64,000 bases of DNA, taken from NCBI GenBank assembly GCA_039621445.1, contig CP154957.1, positions 8,599,071-8,663,070 on the forward strand, written 5' to 3'. The notes below the pieces were generated by a model. It did not search any database. It was given only the letters and a program-made list of their open reading frames with translations, and was not told where the DNA came from. Every line of letters begins with the position of its first letter. Within the stretch, counting starts at the first letter, position 1. Below are positions 23,155 through 35,167 of the stretch, piece after piece. This stretch comes from Euglena gracilis (lineage: Eukaryota > Euglenida > Euglenophyceae > Euglenales). Both the position numbers and the translations under genes were made by a program.

Positions 23155-23199
23155 CTCATCGCCGTCGCAGTCATCGAATATGCGCTGCACCGCCGCGGT
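23155..23199 (-). CDS. Small exon
   Basis: Fifteen codons, TAAVQRIFDDCDGDE, between acceptor CACGCGCGTTGCAG and donor GATGAG|GTTGCT, in phase with both neighbours. The DDCDGDE run recalls a calcium-binding loop but lacks the Gly at position 6, so I do not call an EF-hand. Confidence 0.5.
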
Positions 23200-23670
23200 C
23201 TGCAACGCGCGTGGGCGCCTTTTGGGAATGGCAATACTACCCGCACAGAGAGACAGCGTTCAAACAGCAGAGAATGCACGAGCTTCCCAGGGCGGGTGAG
23301 ACATACACTTCTGTACTTTTGTTCAGCGACTTCTCTCCTTGTACCCGCCGTCATGCAGGTGGGACTGATTGGACGAGGTTTGATCGACCATTTTTGGGTA
23401 CATGTCCAATCCACGTCCAATGGGGGCGGATGCTCATTGACCTCCATTTTTTTTGCTGACCACTCCCCCCCAAAAGGATGCTTCTGGTTTCCCAAAAACA
23501 CAAAACATTTTCTTCGGACCTCTGCGCAATACAGATATCGGTGCTTTTGCAGGAATTGAGAAGGTGCGTAAGCTTTGGGCGGACTATTACTTTGCTCATT
23601 CCTTTCACGGCACATATGCGGCCATCCTGCCGCATCTTTTTGGGCGTTGCTGGGACCGTTTTGCTGCAAC

Positions 23671-23745
23671 CGACCCCTCGACTTCCCCCTCCAAGACGTT
23701 GTCGCCCGGCAAGTCAGCGGGCAGCCTGGGGGACACCTGGGAGGC
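23671..23745 (-). CDS. Exon, acidic linker
   Basis: Acceptor AAAGTCTTCCCACAG and donor GGGGTCG|GTTGCA bound exactly 25 codons: ASQVSPRLPADLPGDNVLEG followed by EVEGS. Phase 0 at both ends matches 23199-23155. Confidence 0.55.
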
Positions 23746-23949
23746 CTGTGGGAAGACTTTCGAACGTGACCAGTCGGCTGGTACAACGTTACATGACAGG
23801 GGAACGCAACATGGACCAAAAAAAACGCGACACAAAAATCACAAAAAAACACACACAAGAAACACACACACACACAAAACGTGTTTGCATCACCCCCCGC
23901 TCACAGGTGGGGGGGCAGGTAGCCCGAGACCTCCAACCGGGGCCATTAC

Positions 23950-24020
23950 TTCAGCACAAGCGTGGCCTGTGCGCGCGAGACGTCGAACGCCTCACACAGC
24001 AGCTGCAGCACCGTCGCCTT
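23950..24020 (-). CDS. Exon, possible UBA-like helices
   Basis: Acceptor GGATGGGGGAGCAG and donor GTGCTGAA|GTAATGG. It reads KATVLQLLCEAFDVSRAQAT and LVL, a pattern like the first two helices of UBA-type folds (hydrophobic spacing with a V-S-R-A-Q-A turn). The rest of such a domain is not seen. Incoming phase matches 25525-25460; outgoing phase to 23745 does not match unless a nearer donor (ACGCTT|GTGCTG) is used. Confidence 0.5.
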
Positions 24021-24128
24021 CTGCTCCCCCATCCGTCGCCGAGGGCCTCCACGGGTGGTCTACATGGGCTGGGGCTACATCTGGGGCACCCTGCGAGGGC
24101 GTCCGGTGCAGCTGGACACTTCGGCAAC

Positions 24129-24545
24129 TGTGTGTGTGTGTGTGTGTGTGTGTGCACAGATGTGAAATGTGATGTCTCTTTAGCTTGCTCTGTTTGCTTC
24201 TCTATGTGCGTTTTCACTCTCCCTGTGTAAATGGTAAATGTGTGTGTGTGTGTGCTGTTGTGTGCGTTTCTGTGGGTGCTTGAGCATGCATTTTCCTGTG
24301 TGCATGCGTGCGTGCGTACGTACGTGCGTGCGTGCGTGCGTGCGTGCGTGCGTGTGTGCGTGCGTGCGTGTGTTTGTGCGCGCGTGCTGTTTGTCTCTGT
24401 GTGGGTTTTTGTGTGTGCTCGAGCACGCATTTTCCTGTGTGTGTGTGTGTCTGCCTGTTTGTCTCTGTGTGCATTTCTGTGTGAGCTCGAGCACGCATTT
24501 TCCTGTGTGTGCGCGTGCGTGTGTGCTTGCGTGTGTGAGTGCGTG
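24129..24545. repeat. (GT)n and (GCGT)n degenerate microsatellite
   Basis: GTGTGT, then GTGCGTGC and three copies of a longer unit, GCTCGAGCACGCATTTTCCT or close variants (24286, 24418, 24485). Confidence 0.92.
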
Positions 24546-25459
24546 GAAAAAGAAAAAAAATATTTTATGTCAACGGATGCACAATGTGTTAAAATGTAAC
24601 CCACCCACTTATACCAATTATGAGGATGGTGGGTAAAAATTGAGGCGTGGTGTGCACAAGCATCTGCTTTTGCCACTCCGTGTGGGGAGGGGGGCTAACA
24701 AAGAATTCTGGGCATATTTTACAATTTTAGAAAACCTCACCAACTAATTTTATTTTGGCGAAGCAGGAGTCATCACCCCCCCCCCCCGAGCCCAATGAAC
24801 ACTAAAATGTCGATCTGACAGACGGGGGACGTTTATTGGGCATGTTTTGAAGGGGCATTTTTATTGACGATACAGATGGTCCAGACGCCCCCCTGTAGGG
24901 GTTTGTTAGACACTTTGGGGGGGGGGAGGTAAATGTCAACATCCAAGTTCCGTAGAAGGAGTGTGTCCCAAGTTCAGGGAAGGGTGGAAGGGTGGAAGGC
25001 GTCCATGCCCATGGGGCATAGACGCCCTGTCTGCCAAGGATCCAGACCAACTCTGGCGGTCAACCGGCTCCAATCAGTAAAAATCCCCCGGCGTTTCTGC
25101 GAATTGTCAGCATCAGTGACAGAGCTTTGCCCAAATGGTGCCAAGATTACGGAAGGTAGTTGGCTGTACGACATGGCAAAGCCCTGGGACCCTTTCCATG
25201 CGTTCAGTACGGGAAGGTGCACGGGATTGGACACCCGCTTATGGTGATTGAACAAATGAAACGTTGGATAAATATTGAATAAATATGTTTTGCGCCGATA
25301 CCGGCACGCCAAACCCTCACAGCCTCGCGATTCGCAGGCACCCCCGAGGCGCACAAGCGACGCGGTGTATTGGCGGGAACGCGGGGCTGCGGTAGTGGCA
25401 GGCAGAGAGGTGGCCCGGCGGTCCGGCTGGGCAGGGGTGGGTCAGTCGGCCTGGGCCAC

Positions 25460-25525
25460 GGCTTGCTGGAGGCTGGGGGACAAGCCCGCCGGGGGCCAAG
25501 GCTGGTGAGCGAGTGCCCTGGTTAA
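25460..25525 (-). CDS. Exon, Pro/Ala segment
   Basis: Acceptor CCCCAGGTCCCCCAG and donor CAAGCC|GTGGCC bound 22 codons, LTRALAHQPWPPAGLSPSLQ then QA, phase 0 to 0. A shifted frame is also open, so the call rests on phase with 24020-23950. Confidence 0.45.
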
Positions 25526-25987
25526 CTGGGGGACCTGGGGCCACTTGGAAAAACCTGCCAGTTCCCTCATACATAGATATGTAGATGTGAGTATGAAATA
25601 ATATATAGTCATATGTGTGTGTGTGTATGATGTGTATGTGTGTATATATGCACGTATGCATATATATGTTGAAAGTATAAAATAGCTATACAATGCCCCC
25701 CCCCAAATAATAGTTCTGGGGTGTTATACTCCCACCTGTGACCCCTCCTGGGGTTTATAAGATCAGGTTTGGTGGGCAGCCGAAAGGGGGGGGGATAAAA
25801 ACGGGGGGTTTAGAAATGTAACTAAAAAACACTTGTTCGTGACAACCTGACACCCCAGAATGACCCCCAAACCTAAATTTGCCAACTTTTGACAAAAACC
25901 TTTCCAACCCGCATTTCTTTTTTTGGATGGTTGATATGGTCATTATCTTCCCCTCCCCCCCGGCGGCCCCCCTTCGAAGTCACAAAC

Positions 25988-26134
25988 CGCAGCGGACCAC
26001 CAGCCTTGCCAGGAACGCCGGGTCCAGGCGCTGCAGGGCCCGCAGGAAAAGCGTCCGCCCGTCGGCGACGCCTTCGCAGGGGTCGGCCTCCGGCAGCAGC
26101 GCGCCGGGCAGCAGCAGCTCCGCCCCGGCCAGGG
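25988..26134 (-). CDS. Exon, leucine-rich helical segment
   Basis: Acceptor GCTTCCTGCCCAG and donor CTGCG|GTTTGTG. The frame with the best codon use reads LAGAELLLPGALLPEADPCE, then GVADGRTLFLRALQRLDPAF and LARLVVRC, a helical repeat-like segment. Phase with the exon upstream (26461-26372) does not match, so a small exon may be missing. Confidence 0.55.
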
Positions 26135-26225
26135 CTGGGCAGGAAGCAGGCTGCTTGTTGAGACCCCGTTGGGGGGTCCCCCCACCCAGCCAGCTTGGAG
26201 TGGGACCCCTGGGGGAAGGCACCTC

Positions 26226-26345
26226 AAAATACGTAATGCAAAAAATATGCAAAATGCAAAAAAATCCAAAAAAAGCAAAAAAATCCAAAAAAATGCAAAA
26301 AAATGCAAAAACGAAAAAAATATAAAAATGCAAAAAATGAGAAAT
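26226..26345. repeat. A-rich tandem repeat (AAAAAATGC / AAAAAATCC)
   Basis: About ten imperfect 9-10 base units of A runs broken by TGC or TCC. Confidence 0.9.
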
Positions 26346-26371
26346 GCGTGTGTTTGGGATTCCCGTCCAAC

Positions 26372-26461
26372 CCTGGCCCCGGCCGTCCCTTCCCCGTCTC
26401 CTTCGGCCCCGTCCCCCAGCTCCTCGTCCGCCTCGTCGGAGAAGTCCGCCGCATCGTTCGC
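26372..26461 (-). CDS. Exon, acidic segment
   Basis: Acceptor CCGGCTCCTGTCAG and donor GCCAGG|GTTGGA bound exactly 30 codons: ANDAADFSDEADEELGDGAE and GDGEGTAGAR. Incoming phase matches 27380-27308. An acidic, probably disordered insert between helical segments. Confidence 0.6.
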
Positions 26462-26716
26462 CTGACAGGAGCCGGGCGAGGGGGGGGATTCAAATATGCA
26501 GCCATAAACACACACACACACACACACACACACAAAACGGCAATGACTGCCACAATGCTGGGCATCTCCGCTGAAATGCACTGAGGGCCTCTGCAGCCAC
26601 ATTCCGCTTCCCGATTGCCTTGGGCACCTTGTGTATGCGCATGTGTGGACATGTGCGTGCGTGTGCGTGTGGATGTAATATGTCTGTGATGTGTGTGTGT
26701 GTGGGTTGTGTGTGCG

Positions 26717-26966
<250 letters not shown>

Positions 26967-27307
26967 CACAACCCCCCCCCCCCCCCCCACCCCCCCCCGT
27001 CTTTTTCTGTTCTTGGGAAAAGAAAAAGAGAGGGCATTGGTCTGTTGATGAGTTGATGCAACTGGTTGGGTTGCGGTGGACAGTTGACACGCCAACCACT
27101 GACGGCTCACCCCACCCACCCATTTGGAACACATTCCGACGAAAGACCTCGCCCCCCCCCCCCCAAAGAGAAACTGTTACCGGTCAGCCGATGGGGCCAA
27201 AAATGACAACATCCCCCAGCCGGGGGGGGGTGGACTTTCCAACATCCCAAGAGAAAAACCTCACCGGGATGGCAACTTCCGAACGGGGGGGGGGTGCGGA
27301 AGACTAC

Positions 27308-27380
27308 CTGCAATGCAGCCCAGGCCGCCTCCGCTAGTCGTGCACGCAAAGGCGCCAACGGCGCCGCCGCCATCGCTTGG
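27308..27380 (-). CDS. Exon, Ala-rich helical segment (strand ambiguous)
   Basis: On the minus strand, acceptor CTCCTTACCTCAAG and donor TTGCAG|GTAGTC give QAMAAAPLAPLRARLAEAAW and AALQ, in phase with 26461-26372. On the plus strand the same island could end at a perfect donor CTTGAG|GTAAGG with SRARKGANGAAAIAWLE. I prefer minus because all neighbours are minus. Confidence 0.4.
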
Positions 27381-27530
27381 CTTGAGGTAAGGAGTCGCGT
27401 GGTGGCGACCAAATGGAGCTTGGCGGCAGGGCCCCACACTGCGGCTGTGTGGCAGGTTGGTGGGGGGTGCGAATTGCCGGGTGACACACCAGCACATTTA
27501 TTGGCATTCATGTCCCCTGTGTTTATCAGG

Positions 27531-27660
27531 CTTGACGCACGGATAAACAGTTTGCACGTCATTCTTGAGGTTTCGGTGGAGCAGGAGCTCGGGTTTCACG
27601 GAGTCATTCGGCACTCCACTGCGGGACGGCAGAAACCATGTCGTGATCTGAATGATTCGG
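27531..27660 (+). CDS. Possible plus-strand exon, weak KH-like pattern
   Basis: Acceptor CCTGTGTTTATCAG. The frame reads LDARINSLHVILEVSVEQEL then GFHGVIRHSTAGRQ. The V-x-V...GFHGVI pattern is similar to vigilin-type KH repeats, but the GxxG loop is not intact. No clear donor. It could be a relic or chance. Confidence 0.2.
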
Positions 27661-28094
27661 TCCACATATTTAGGAATGCTTATTTAAGGATGCTCTAAAA
27701 ATTAATATCAGAAGCAAAATAAAAGCAGATGAATAAAAGCAGATGGGCAAAAGCAGATGAAACATTTTAATTTTTTTTTAATTTTAATTTTAATTATTTT
27801 TTTCCTGTAACTTCAACATCGTTGCAAAGAACGTGGAAATATCATCAAAATTCAAAATGCCCCTCCGAGATGCATAAAATGTGGCATAGGTGTGGGGACA
27901 ATTATTTGCGTTTTTATCTGCGACCCGTGCTTGAATTGGAATTGGAGTCTTTTCAGGCATCAGAATTGTTCGTGCACTGACCTTTTTCAAATCATTTTTC
28001 TTTTGACATTGAATTGACGAAACAAGGTAGGTAATCAGCTGGCTTCATGGGACCAGGAGGGCCAAGGAGCCTGTTGCATCCGCCACGCCAAAAC

Positions 28095-28245
28095 GCCAAG
28101 TGCTGTCCCGTCCAGCGCTGCTCGGCGAGTGGGGTCCTGGGCGTGGTCCCATGCGTCGGCCATCCCCAGCCGGCCCGGGAGGAAGACCGCCTCCAGGCAC
28201 CACGGCCACAGCCCCGGTCTCGCGGTCTCCGCACCGCGAGCGACG
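28095..28245 (-). CDS. Exon, globular/helical segment
   Basis: Acceptor AAAGTTCTGATCCGGACAG and a possible donor CTTGGC|GTTTTG. It reads ETARPGLWPWCLEAVFLPGR and LGMADAWDHAQDPTRRAALD with strong C/G third positions. No family recognised. The donor is not a strong consensus, so the 3' limit may move. Confidence 0.5.
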
Positions 28246-28304
28246 CTGTCCGGATCAGAACTTTCTGACACCGCCCAGCTGTGGGCCGAAGAGGAGCCGT
28301 GCCA

Positions 28305-28440
28305 ATTCAGGAAATTGTCACCGAAGAGGTGAGCCACTTCCCCGGAGCCTGGCAATTTCCTATCATGACAGGTTGGCTGGTGTGGGGGACCCGGACAGTC
28401 CACGTCCCGTGAACAGTTTCCCGTAGGCGCATGGCAATTT
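28305..28440. repeat. Diverged family T (CTGACAGG) repeat
   Basis: GGAAATTGTCACC, ATGACAGGTTGGCTGGTG, GGGGGACCCGGACAG and GAACAGTTTCCCG match the order of phrases in the MITE-like element at 16701-16863. Confidence 0.5.
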
Positions 28441-28704
28441 GCTGGGGAGGGGGCATTTCGTCCGCAATTAAACCTTTCAGAAAAAACCCTGGTCTGGATA
28501 GAGCTTCACGATGCAGGCTGCCAGAGAGGGCGGGAGCGGCTGGTCACTGGCGCAACAGATGACGGAAAGCTTGATGACAAATTATATATATGTATAATGT
28601 GTAATGTATATGTATATGTACATGTATGTGTATGTGTATGTGTGAATGTAGATGTAGATGTAGATGAATATGTATATGTACATGTATGTGTATATATATT
28701 ATAT

Positions 28705-28804
28705 ACATACATACATACATACATACATACATACATACATACATACATACATACATACATACATACATACATACATACATACATACATACATACATACAT
28801 ACAT
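28705..28804. repeat. (TACA)n microsatellite
   Basis: About 25 ATAC units, preceded by ATGTATATG/TGTATATG repeats from 28580 and followed by (ACA)n at 28829-28854. Confidence 0.97.
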
Positions 28805-28969
28805 CACTTACATAAGTACATACATGAACAACAACAACAACAACAACAACAACAAATTTTTTTTGCTTTTTGAATAACTTTTTCTGTGTGCGTTGTCAGG
28901 CCCCGAAAACAACAAAAGTGTATTATATTAGGATAGGAGGACAAATGATGGAATAGGTCCCAGGACTCG

Positions 28970-29440
28970 ACGAGACACCTAGGTATGGTGAACTGGTGGT
29001 ACCCCGGGGTCCCTTCCGACTGAGAAAAATTTTCGCCGCGGGGGCCATTTTGGGGTCAAAAAATCGATTTTTCCAAAATTTCTCGAAACCCGTGGGGAGT
29101 TGAAGGAAACACCCCCCAGGCAAAATTGAAGCCCCTGGGACCCCCCAACCACTGGTGGAGACCCGGGGATCCGGCTGTCCGGCTTGGCCCAGATATGGGC
29201 CGTCGAAGGTTAAAAAAAGGGGGCTGCAGGGAGGGATGGGCATTTTTGGCTTTTGGGGTCAAAAAATCGATTTTTTGAAAATTACCCAAAACCGATGGGG
29301 AACTGCACGGATGCACCCGGGGACCCAAACCAACCATGGGGGACCCCCAAGTGGCCTGTATACACCCCACATACCCCCGGCTCCTCCGGACCGTTTTGGG
29401 GCCCGTACGAGGCCCCCCAAAAGGGGTTCCCACAGGACTT
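28970..29440. repeat. Internally duplicated dispersed repeat
   Basis: The phrases GGGGTCAAAAAATCGATTTTT and CCCATGGGGA/CCCGTGGGGA occur twice (29050-29100 and 29258-29305) with similar flanks, so the segment contains two copies of a family H-like unit. Confidence 0.6.
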
Positions 29441-29600
29441 GACGGGCCGGGGCCGCCGGGCCGGGCCGCTGGGCTGCCAGCCGGGCCGGGCCGTGCCGCC
29501 GGGCCGGGCCGGGCCGGGCCGGGCCAGGTCAGGCCGCCGTGCTGCTGGCTGTGCCGCCGGGCCGGGCCGGGACGGGCCAGGCCGGGCAGGGGTGGATGGG
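29440..29600. repeat. CCGGG-rich satellite, block 1
   Basis: Tandem GCCGGGCCGGGCC with CGCTGGGCTGCC variants. Long open frames in it are composition artefacts. Confidence 0.85.
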
Positions 29601-29722
29601 AAGCCCTTCGGCATTGAGGTAGGTAGTAGGGGGGGCCCCCCCTAGATGTTGGGAGATGGGGTCGGGACCCCCCCCCCCCCGCCCCCCTCCTTGACAGGAG
29701 CCAAAAATAGCAGAAAATTTTC

Positions 29723-29743
29723 TTCCGACGCTCTGCGCCGGAA
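29723..29743. repeat. Family H hairpin
   Basis: TTCCGACGC-TCT-GCGCCGGAA, a 9-base stem with one mismatch and a 3-base loop, within A/T-rich flanks and near C runs at 29670 and 29950-29990. Confidence 0.7.
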
Positions 29744-30004
29744 AATCAGCAAAAACTCACCTTATGCTCACTTTTGGACATATTGCCCTTTTTTTGATGT
29801 GTTGTTGTTTTCCTTCCAAAAAGTGTTCAAAAAATTTCAAAAATGAGCATTTTTGGATCGATTTTCAAAGAAAAATCAGGGATTTTTGCCCGATTTCGAC
29901 CCGAGTTCCGGCCCTTTGCCCGTCCATGAAATCGAAAAATTTTCGGCCCCCCCCTCAGTTTCGAGGTGGGAGGGGGGTCCGACCCCCCCCCCTCAAGGCT
30001 TCCC

Positions 30005-30480
30005 ATCCATCCCTGAGGCCGGGTCAGGCCGGCGGGCCGCTGGCTATGCCGCCGGGCTGGGCCGGACGGGCCGGGCCGGAGGAGAGGCCGGGCCATGGGG
30101 GGGAAGGGAGGGCCGTGGGAAGGGGGGGGGCGGGGGGCGGGGAGGCAGGGGGCCTGGGAGGGGGCCCGGCGGGGGGGGGGCCGGCTGGCGGCGGGAAGGC
30201 CCGGCGGCCGGCCCGGGGCCGGCCGGCGGCCCGGGGGCCGGGGGTGGCGGGGGGCCGGGGGGGCGGGCGGGCGGCCCAGCGGGGGGCCGGGGGCCGGGGG
30301 CCCGGCCCGGCCGGCCCGGCCGGGTCAGGGCCGGCCGCTGGCTGTGCCGCCGGGCCGGTCCGGGCCGCTGGGCCGCCAGGCCGCCGGGCCGCTGGGTCTG
30401 GCCGCCGGGCTGCCGGCTGTGCCGGGCCGGGCCGCTGGGTCGCCGGCCGGGCCAGGCTGGGTCAGACCACCGGGCAGGCC
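30005..30480. repeat. CCGGG-rich satellite, block 2
   Basis: GCCGGGCCGGGCC, GGCCGGCGGCCC and GCCGCTGGGCTG variants in tandem, related to block 1. No coding exon supported. Confidence 0.85.
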
Positions 30481-30639
30481 ATAAGCAAATCCATAATTCG
30501 AAAGGCTTTTGCGTCCGGCCTGAAAAGGAGATTGATGGGAAAATTGCGTCCGCAATGTGAGGATGCGGCTCACCACGCTTTTGGGAGAGGGGGGGGGTGA
30601 GCGAAGGACACGCGCGTAGCGAAGCTAGCGCGCGGGCGC

Positions 30640-30751
30640 AGACAGACAGACAACAGACAGACAGACAGGCAGCTCAGACAACCGACACCATACAACAGAC
30701 ACATACCCCTGGACATACCATACAGACAGACATACATACAGACAGACAGAC

Positions 30752-30791
<40 letters not shown>

Positions 30792-30985
30792 CAGACATAC
30801 ATACCGACAGAGACAGATGGCAGGACAGACAGAGGCAGACAGAACAGACAGAAAGAGACAGACAGACAGGAGACAGCAGACAGACAGGCAGACAGACAGA
30901 CAGACAGACAAACATTCAGACAGACAGAGAGACAGACATACGGAAAGACAGACAGACAGATACAGACACAGAACAGAAACATACA

Positions 30986-31046
<61 letters not shown>

Positions 31047-31134
31047 AACAGACAGACAGACAGACACATCAGAAAGACAGACATAGACACATAGACACAT
31101 ACAGAACAGAACATACACACAGACACACACATAG

Positions 31135-31174
<40 letters not shown>

Positions 31175-31282
31175 TACAGACAGACAGAACATACAGACAG
31201 ACAGACAGATACAGACAGACAGACAGACAGACATAGATACAGACATACATACAGACACACACACAGACACACAGACATACAC

Positions 31283-31321
<39 letters not shown>

Positions 31322-31694
31322 TACATACAGACAGACATACAGACATCAGAGACATACAGAACAGAGACAGACATAGACAGACACACAGACAGGACAGACA
31401 GATACAGACAGAGACAGATACAGACAGACATACATACACAGACATACATACAGAATACATACATACAGACAGATACATACAGACAGACATACAGACATAC
31501 AGACAGAACATACATACATACAGACATACATACACAGACACACCATACATAAGACATACAGACAGACATACATACAGAAACAGATACATAGACAGACATA
31601 GACAGACAGACATCAGACAGACACACAACAGACAGACAGAACAGACAGACAGACAGACATACAGACATACAGACAGAAACACACACACAGACAC

Positions 31695-31731
<37 letters not shown>

Positions 31732-32444
31732 TACAGACATACATACAGACAGACAGACAGACAGAAAGACAGACAGACAGACAGACACACAGACACACAG
31801 AAAGACAGACATACAAACAGACAGACAGACATACATACAACAGACAGACAGAACAGACAGACATCCAGACAGACAGACAACATACAGACATACATACATA
31901 CAGAAAACAGACAGACATACAGACAGACACACACAGACATACAGACATACACATACAGACAGACACAGACAGAAAGACAGACAGACAGACATACATACAG
32001 ACATACAGAAAGACATACATACAGAACAGACATACATACATACAGACAGACATACAGACAGACAGACATACATACAGAAAACAACAGACATACATACATA
32101 CATATACAGAACAGACATACAGACATACACAGACAGAACATACATACAGACAGACAGACATAGACAGACAGACATACATACATACATACAGACACACATA
32201 CATACAGATACATACATACAGACAGATACAGACATACATACATAACATACATACAGTACATACACACAGACACATACACATACATACAGACATACAGACA
32301 GAAAGATACATACAGACAGACAGACATACAGACAGACAGACAGAAAGACAGACAGATACAGACATACAGACAGACAGACAGACATACAGACAGAGAGACA
32401 CACATACATACACACATACACAGACATACACATACACACATACG

Positions 32445-32541
<97 letters not shown>

Positions 32542-32665
32542 TACAAGACACAGACAGACATACATACAGACAGACAGACAGACAGACAGACATACAGACA
32601 GACAAAGATAACATACATACAGACAAACAGACATACATACATACATACATAAACATACAGGACAT

Positions 32666-32698
<33 letters not shown>

Positions 32699-32819
32699 AA
32701 CATACAACAGACAGACAGAACATAACAGACAGACAGACAGACAGACAGACACACAGATACATACATACAGACAGACATACATAGACAGACAGACACATAA
32801 CAGACAGACAGACAGACAT

Positions 32820-32854
<35 letters not shown>

Positions 32855-33194
32855 TACATACAGACAGACAGACAGACAGAATACATACAGACATAACAAA
32901 CACACAGACAGACAGACATAACAGACATACATAGACAGACAGACATACATACATACAGACAGACAGACATACATACATACATACATACATACAAACATAC
33001 AAAACATACATACATACATACATACATACATACATACATACATACATACATACATACATACATACATACATACATACATACATACATACATACATACATA
33101 CATACACACTTACACACATACACACATACATACATACATACATACATACGTACATACATACATACATACGTACATACATACATACATACATACA

Positions 33195-33222
<28 letters not shown>
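30640..33222. repeat. 2.6 kb CAGA / CATA tetranucleotide array
   Basis: Nearly every base belongs to CAGA or CATA units, mixed in short blocks; CAGA dominates on the left and CATA on the right (pure CATA from about 32960). Single-base slips (AACAG, CACAG) shift the frame often. On the minus strand it stays open for hundreds of codons of Val/Cys/Leu/Ser/Met/Tyr, which is an artefact of a stop-free repeat. Confidence 0.97.
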
Positions 33223-33225
<3 letters not shown>

Positions 33226-34298
33226 GGTGGCCACCGCTGTATGCAAGCATGAAACTATAACACAGATTAAAGATGCAATCACTTAAACTGTTAAGACCCA
33301 AGGAAATCCCCCCGCTGAAAAAATCAGAAGCAATCCATTTCTCCCCCAATTACACCGACCCCTGAAGGAAAAAAAACTCCTTTCCTTTCATTTATACCGT
33401 CTCTTGCATGGTTGGCAAAATTGGGGGTCAGTATAAATGGGTTAAGGTCCTCGACTGGAGGGGGGGGGGGCGACTCCGTCCATTGCCGTTTCGTCCACCC
33501 CCAATAAACAACAATCCATCTGTTCATCTGTTCATCATCTGTTCATATTGCGCCAAAGGTGGACGCCGGGGTGAGCCTGGACGCTCTGTTGTGTTGACTG
33601 TAACCTTGTGCTCTGTCGTGCCCGAGATTTCAAGAAATGAGAAAATGACACAGCGACCCGTCAGTGTAAATGCGGGGGGTTACTTCGGAAATGTATAATT
33701 GCAAAATCATAATTTCCTCTAAAATAGTAATGAACATGCAAGAATACTGATGACACATGTGTAGACTTCAACTTTGGACAGCAAGGCATATCACAAATTT
33801 ATAGACTAAATATTGACACAAATACTATTGCATATGCAGGTGGCTTTATTCCACTGATGCGATGATCAAAAATGCAATATCGTGATGGTCACCTGGAAAA
33901 GCATTCGAGACGGAGCCAGCCAGCCCCTCATTGCAGCGAGGTCGACAAGCAGTGCCTGGTCCCTGTGAGACGATTTGCACCAACAAAAAACTTCCCACTC
34001 AGGAACTAACTGAATGACGACGTTATTTTATCACACGTCGATGCCCATGACGTCATCTGTTCGACATCAAATGCCATGATTTGACATTTGCGATGTTCGT
34101 GGGATTCCAGATATGTGGCATTTTCATCAAAAGCATCAATGATGCACATAAATTTCAAAAAACCCGCAGAGACTTCCGTTTAAATCCTGGTTCCCAAAAA
34201 GGGCGGATTATCAATGGTGCGTTTTTAGGGTCCCACTTTTTTGTGAGCTGTCAACATCTCTTTGAACCAAATAAAAACATCTTTCAACGTGGGCACAC
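33223..34298. other. Intron or spacer without a supported exon
   Basis: Mixed sequence with a G run at 33461-33470 and a short TCTGTTCATC duplication at 33518-33545. No exon with two good splice sites. Confidence 0.4.
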
Positions 34299-34398
34299 CT
34301 TTCTTGCTCCACCAGCGGGGCCAACGAGGACAACAAAGTCGGCAAACAGGCATCCAAGTCCAGTGGGGTCAGTGCAAAGACAAATTCTCAAGGCGGCG
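34299..34398 (-). CDS. Exon, hydrophobic segment
   Basis: Acceptor TCTGTTGGATGAAGTACAG and strong donor AGAAAG|GTGTGC bound 100 bases. In the phase left by 35167-35039 it reads AALRICLCTDPTGLGCLFAD and FVVLVGPAGGARK. The second part is hydrophobic and could be a buried helix/strand or a short membrane segment. Confidence 0.6.
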
Positions 34399-35038
34399 CT
34401 GTACTTCATCCAACAGACAACACAAGCCGGCCAGAAATGAAAAGGCAAAAGGAAAACTCTTCTTCAATTTGATTTGTTTTTTGTTTGTTTCCGGTGCAAC
34501 CTGCATCAAAAAATTGAAACACCATTCGTCCTCACTGCTGTAACTTTGTTTGAGAAGACCAAAGGATAGGAATCCCCCCATCATGCCCCAATGGGTCATC
34601 CGACAGCCTCAATTGATGGCCGCGGTGTGTATTAATTGGCAGTGGCCATTCTTGTGAAGTGGCCTGGGCGCAGGTTGCTTGGGCGGCAAATTTTGATGGC
34701 GTGCATTTGGAAGTTGTTTGATCCAGGGGTGGGGACACATCATGGACCCTAAATTAGATTTTGGAACCCGATTCCAAAATTATGTAACGTGCAAATTGTT
34801 GGCCAAACACACACAAACATGCAAAAATGGCAAAATTTAACAAAAATCTTGGTCTCAAGGAAAAATCCGGGCCAAAATGTGAATTCCAAATCCAAAAAAC
34901 TCCTGCAAAAATCGAAAATCGCCGAAAAAAAACCACAAAAAAACTGTAAAAAAAGCGTGGCCCCCTGTTTTGTCAGCCCCCCTGTCAAGGCATTTGAGGC
35001 ATACTTCACAGCAACTTGCCATTGCTGCACAGAAACAC

Positions 35039-35167
35039 AGCGCTCGCAGCACAGCACCCCGGTGCCGGGGGGTCGCGGTCGCCTCCAGCACCGCCCGGCA
35101 GGCGGTGGGCCGGCCCAGCCCAGGGGGCGGCGGGGCGGCGAGGAGGTGCCGGAGGTACAGCCGGTGG
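35039..35167 (-). CDS. Exon, helical segment
   Basis: Acceptor CGGCGGCGGCCGCAG and donor GAGCGCT|GTGTTT. It reads HRLYLRHLLAAPPPPGLGRP, then TACRAVLEATATPRHRGAVL and RA. It ends in phase 2 and joins in frame to the next exon, giving a continuous helical stretch (LRALAALRICLC across the junction). Confidence 0.6.

Noticed and set aside
23155-23199. EF-hand calcium-binding loop
   Set aside because: DDCDGDE lacks the Gly at loop position 6 and the second helix; a single 15-codon exon is not enough.
29440-30480. Long Gly/Ala/Arg-rich open frames
   Set aside because: All frames of the CCGGG satellites are open because the sequence lacks A and T. No splice boundaries or domain.
30570-33282. Very long minus-strand open frames (over 700 and 880 codons) of Val/Cys/Leu/Ser/Met/Tyr
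   Set aside because: They lie wholly in the CAGA/CATA array, which contains no stop codon in those frames. There is no splice site, codon bias or domain.
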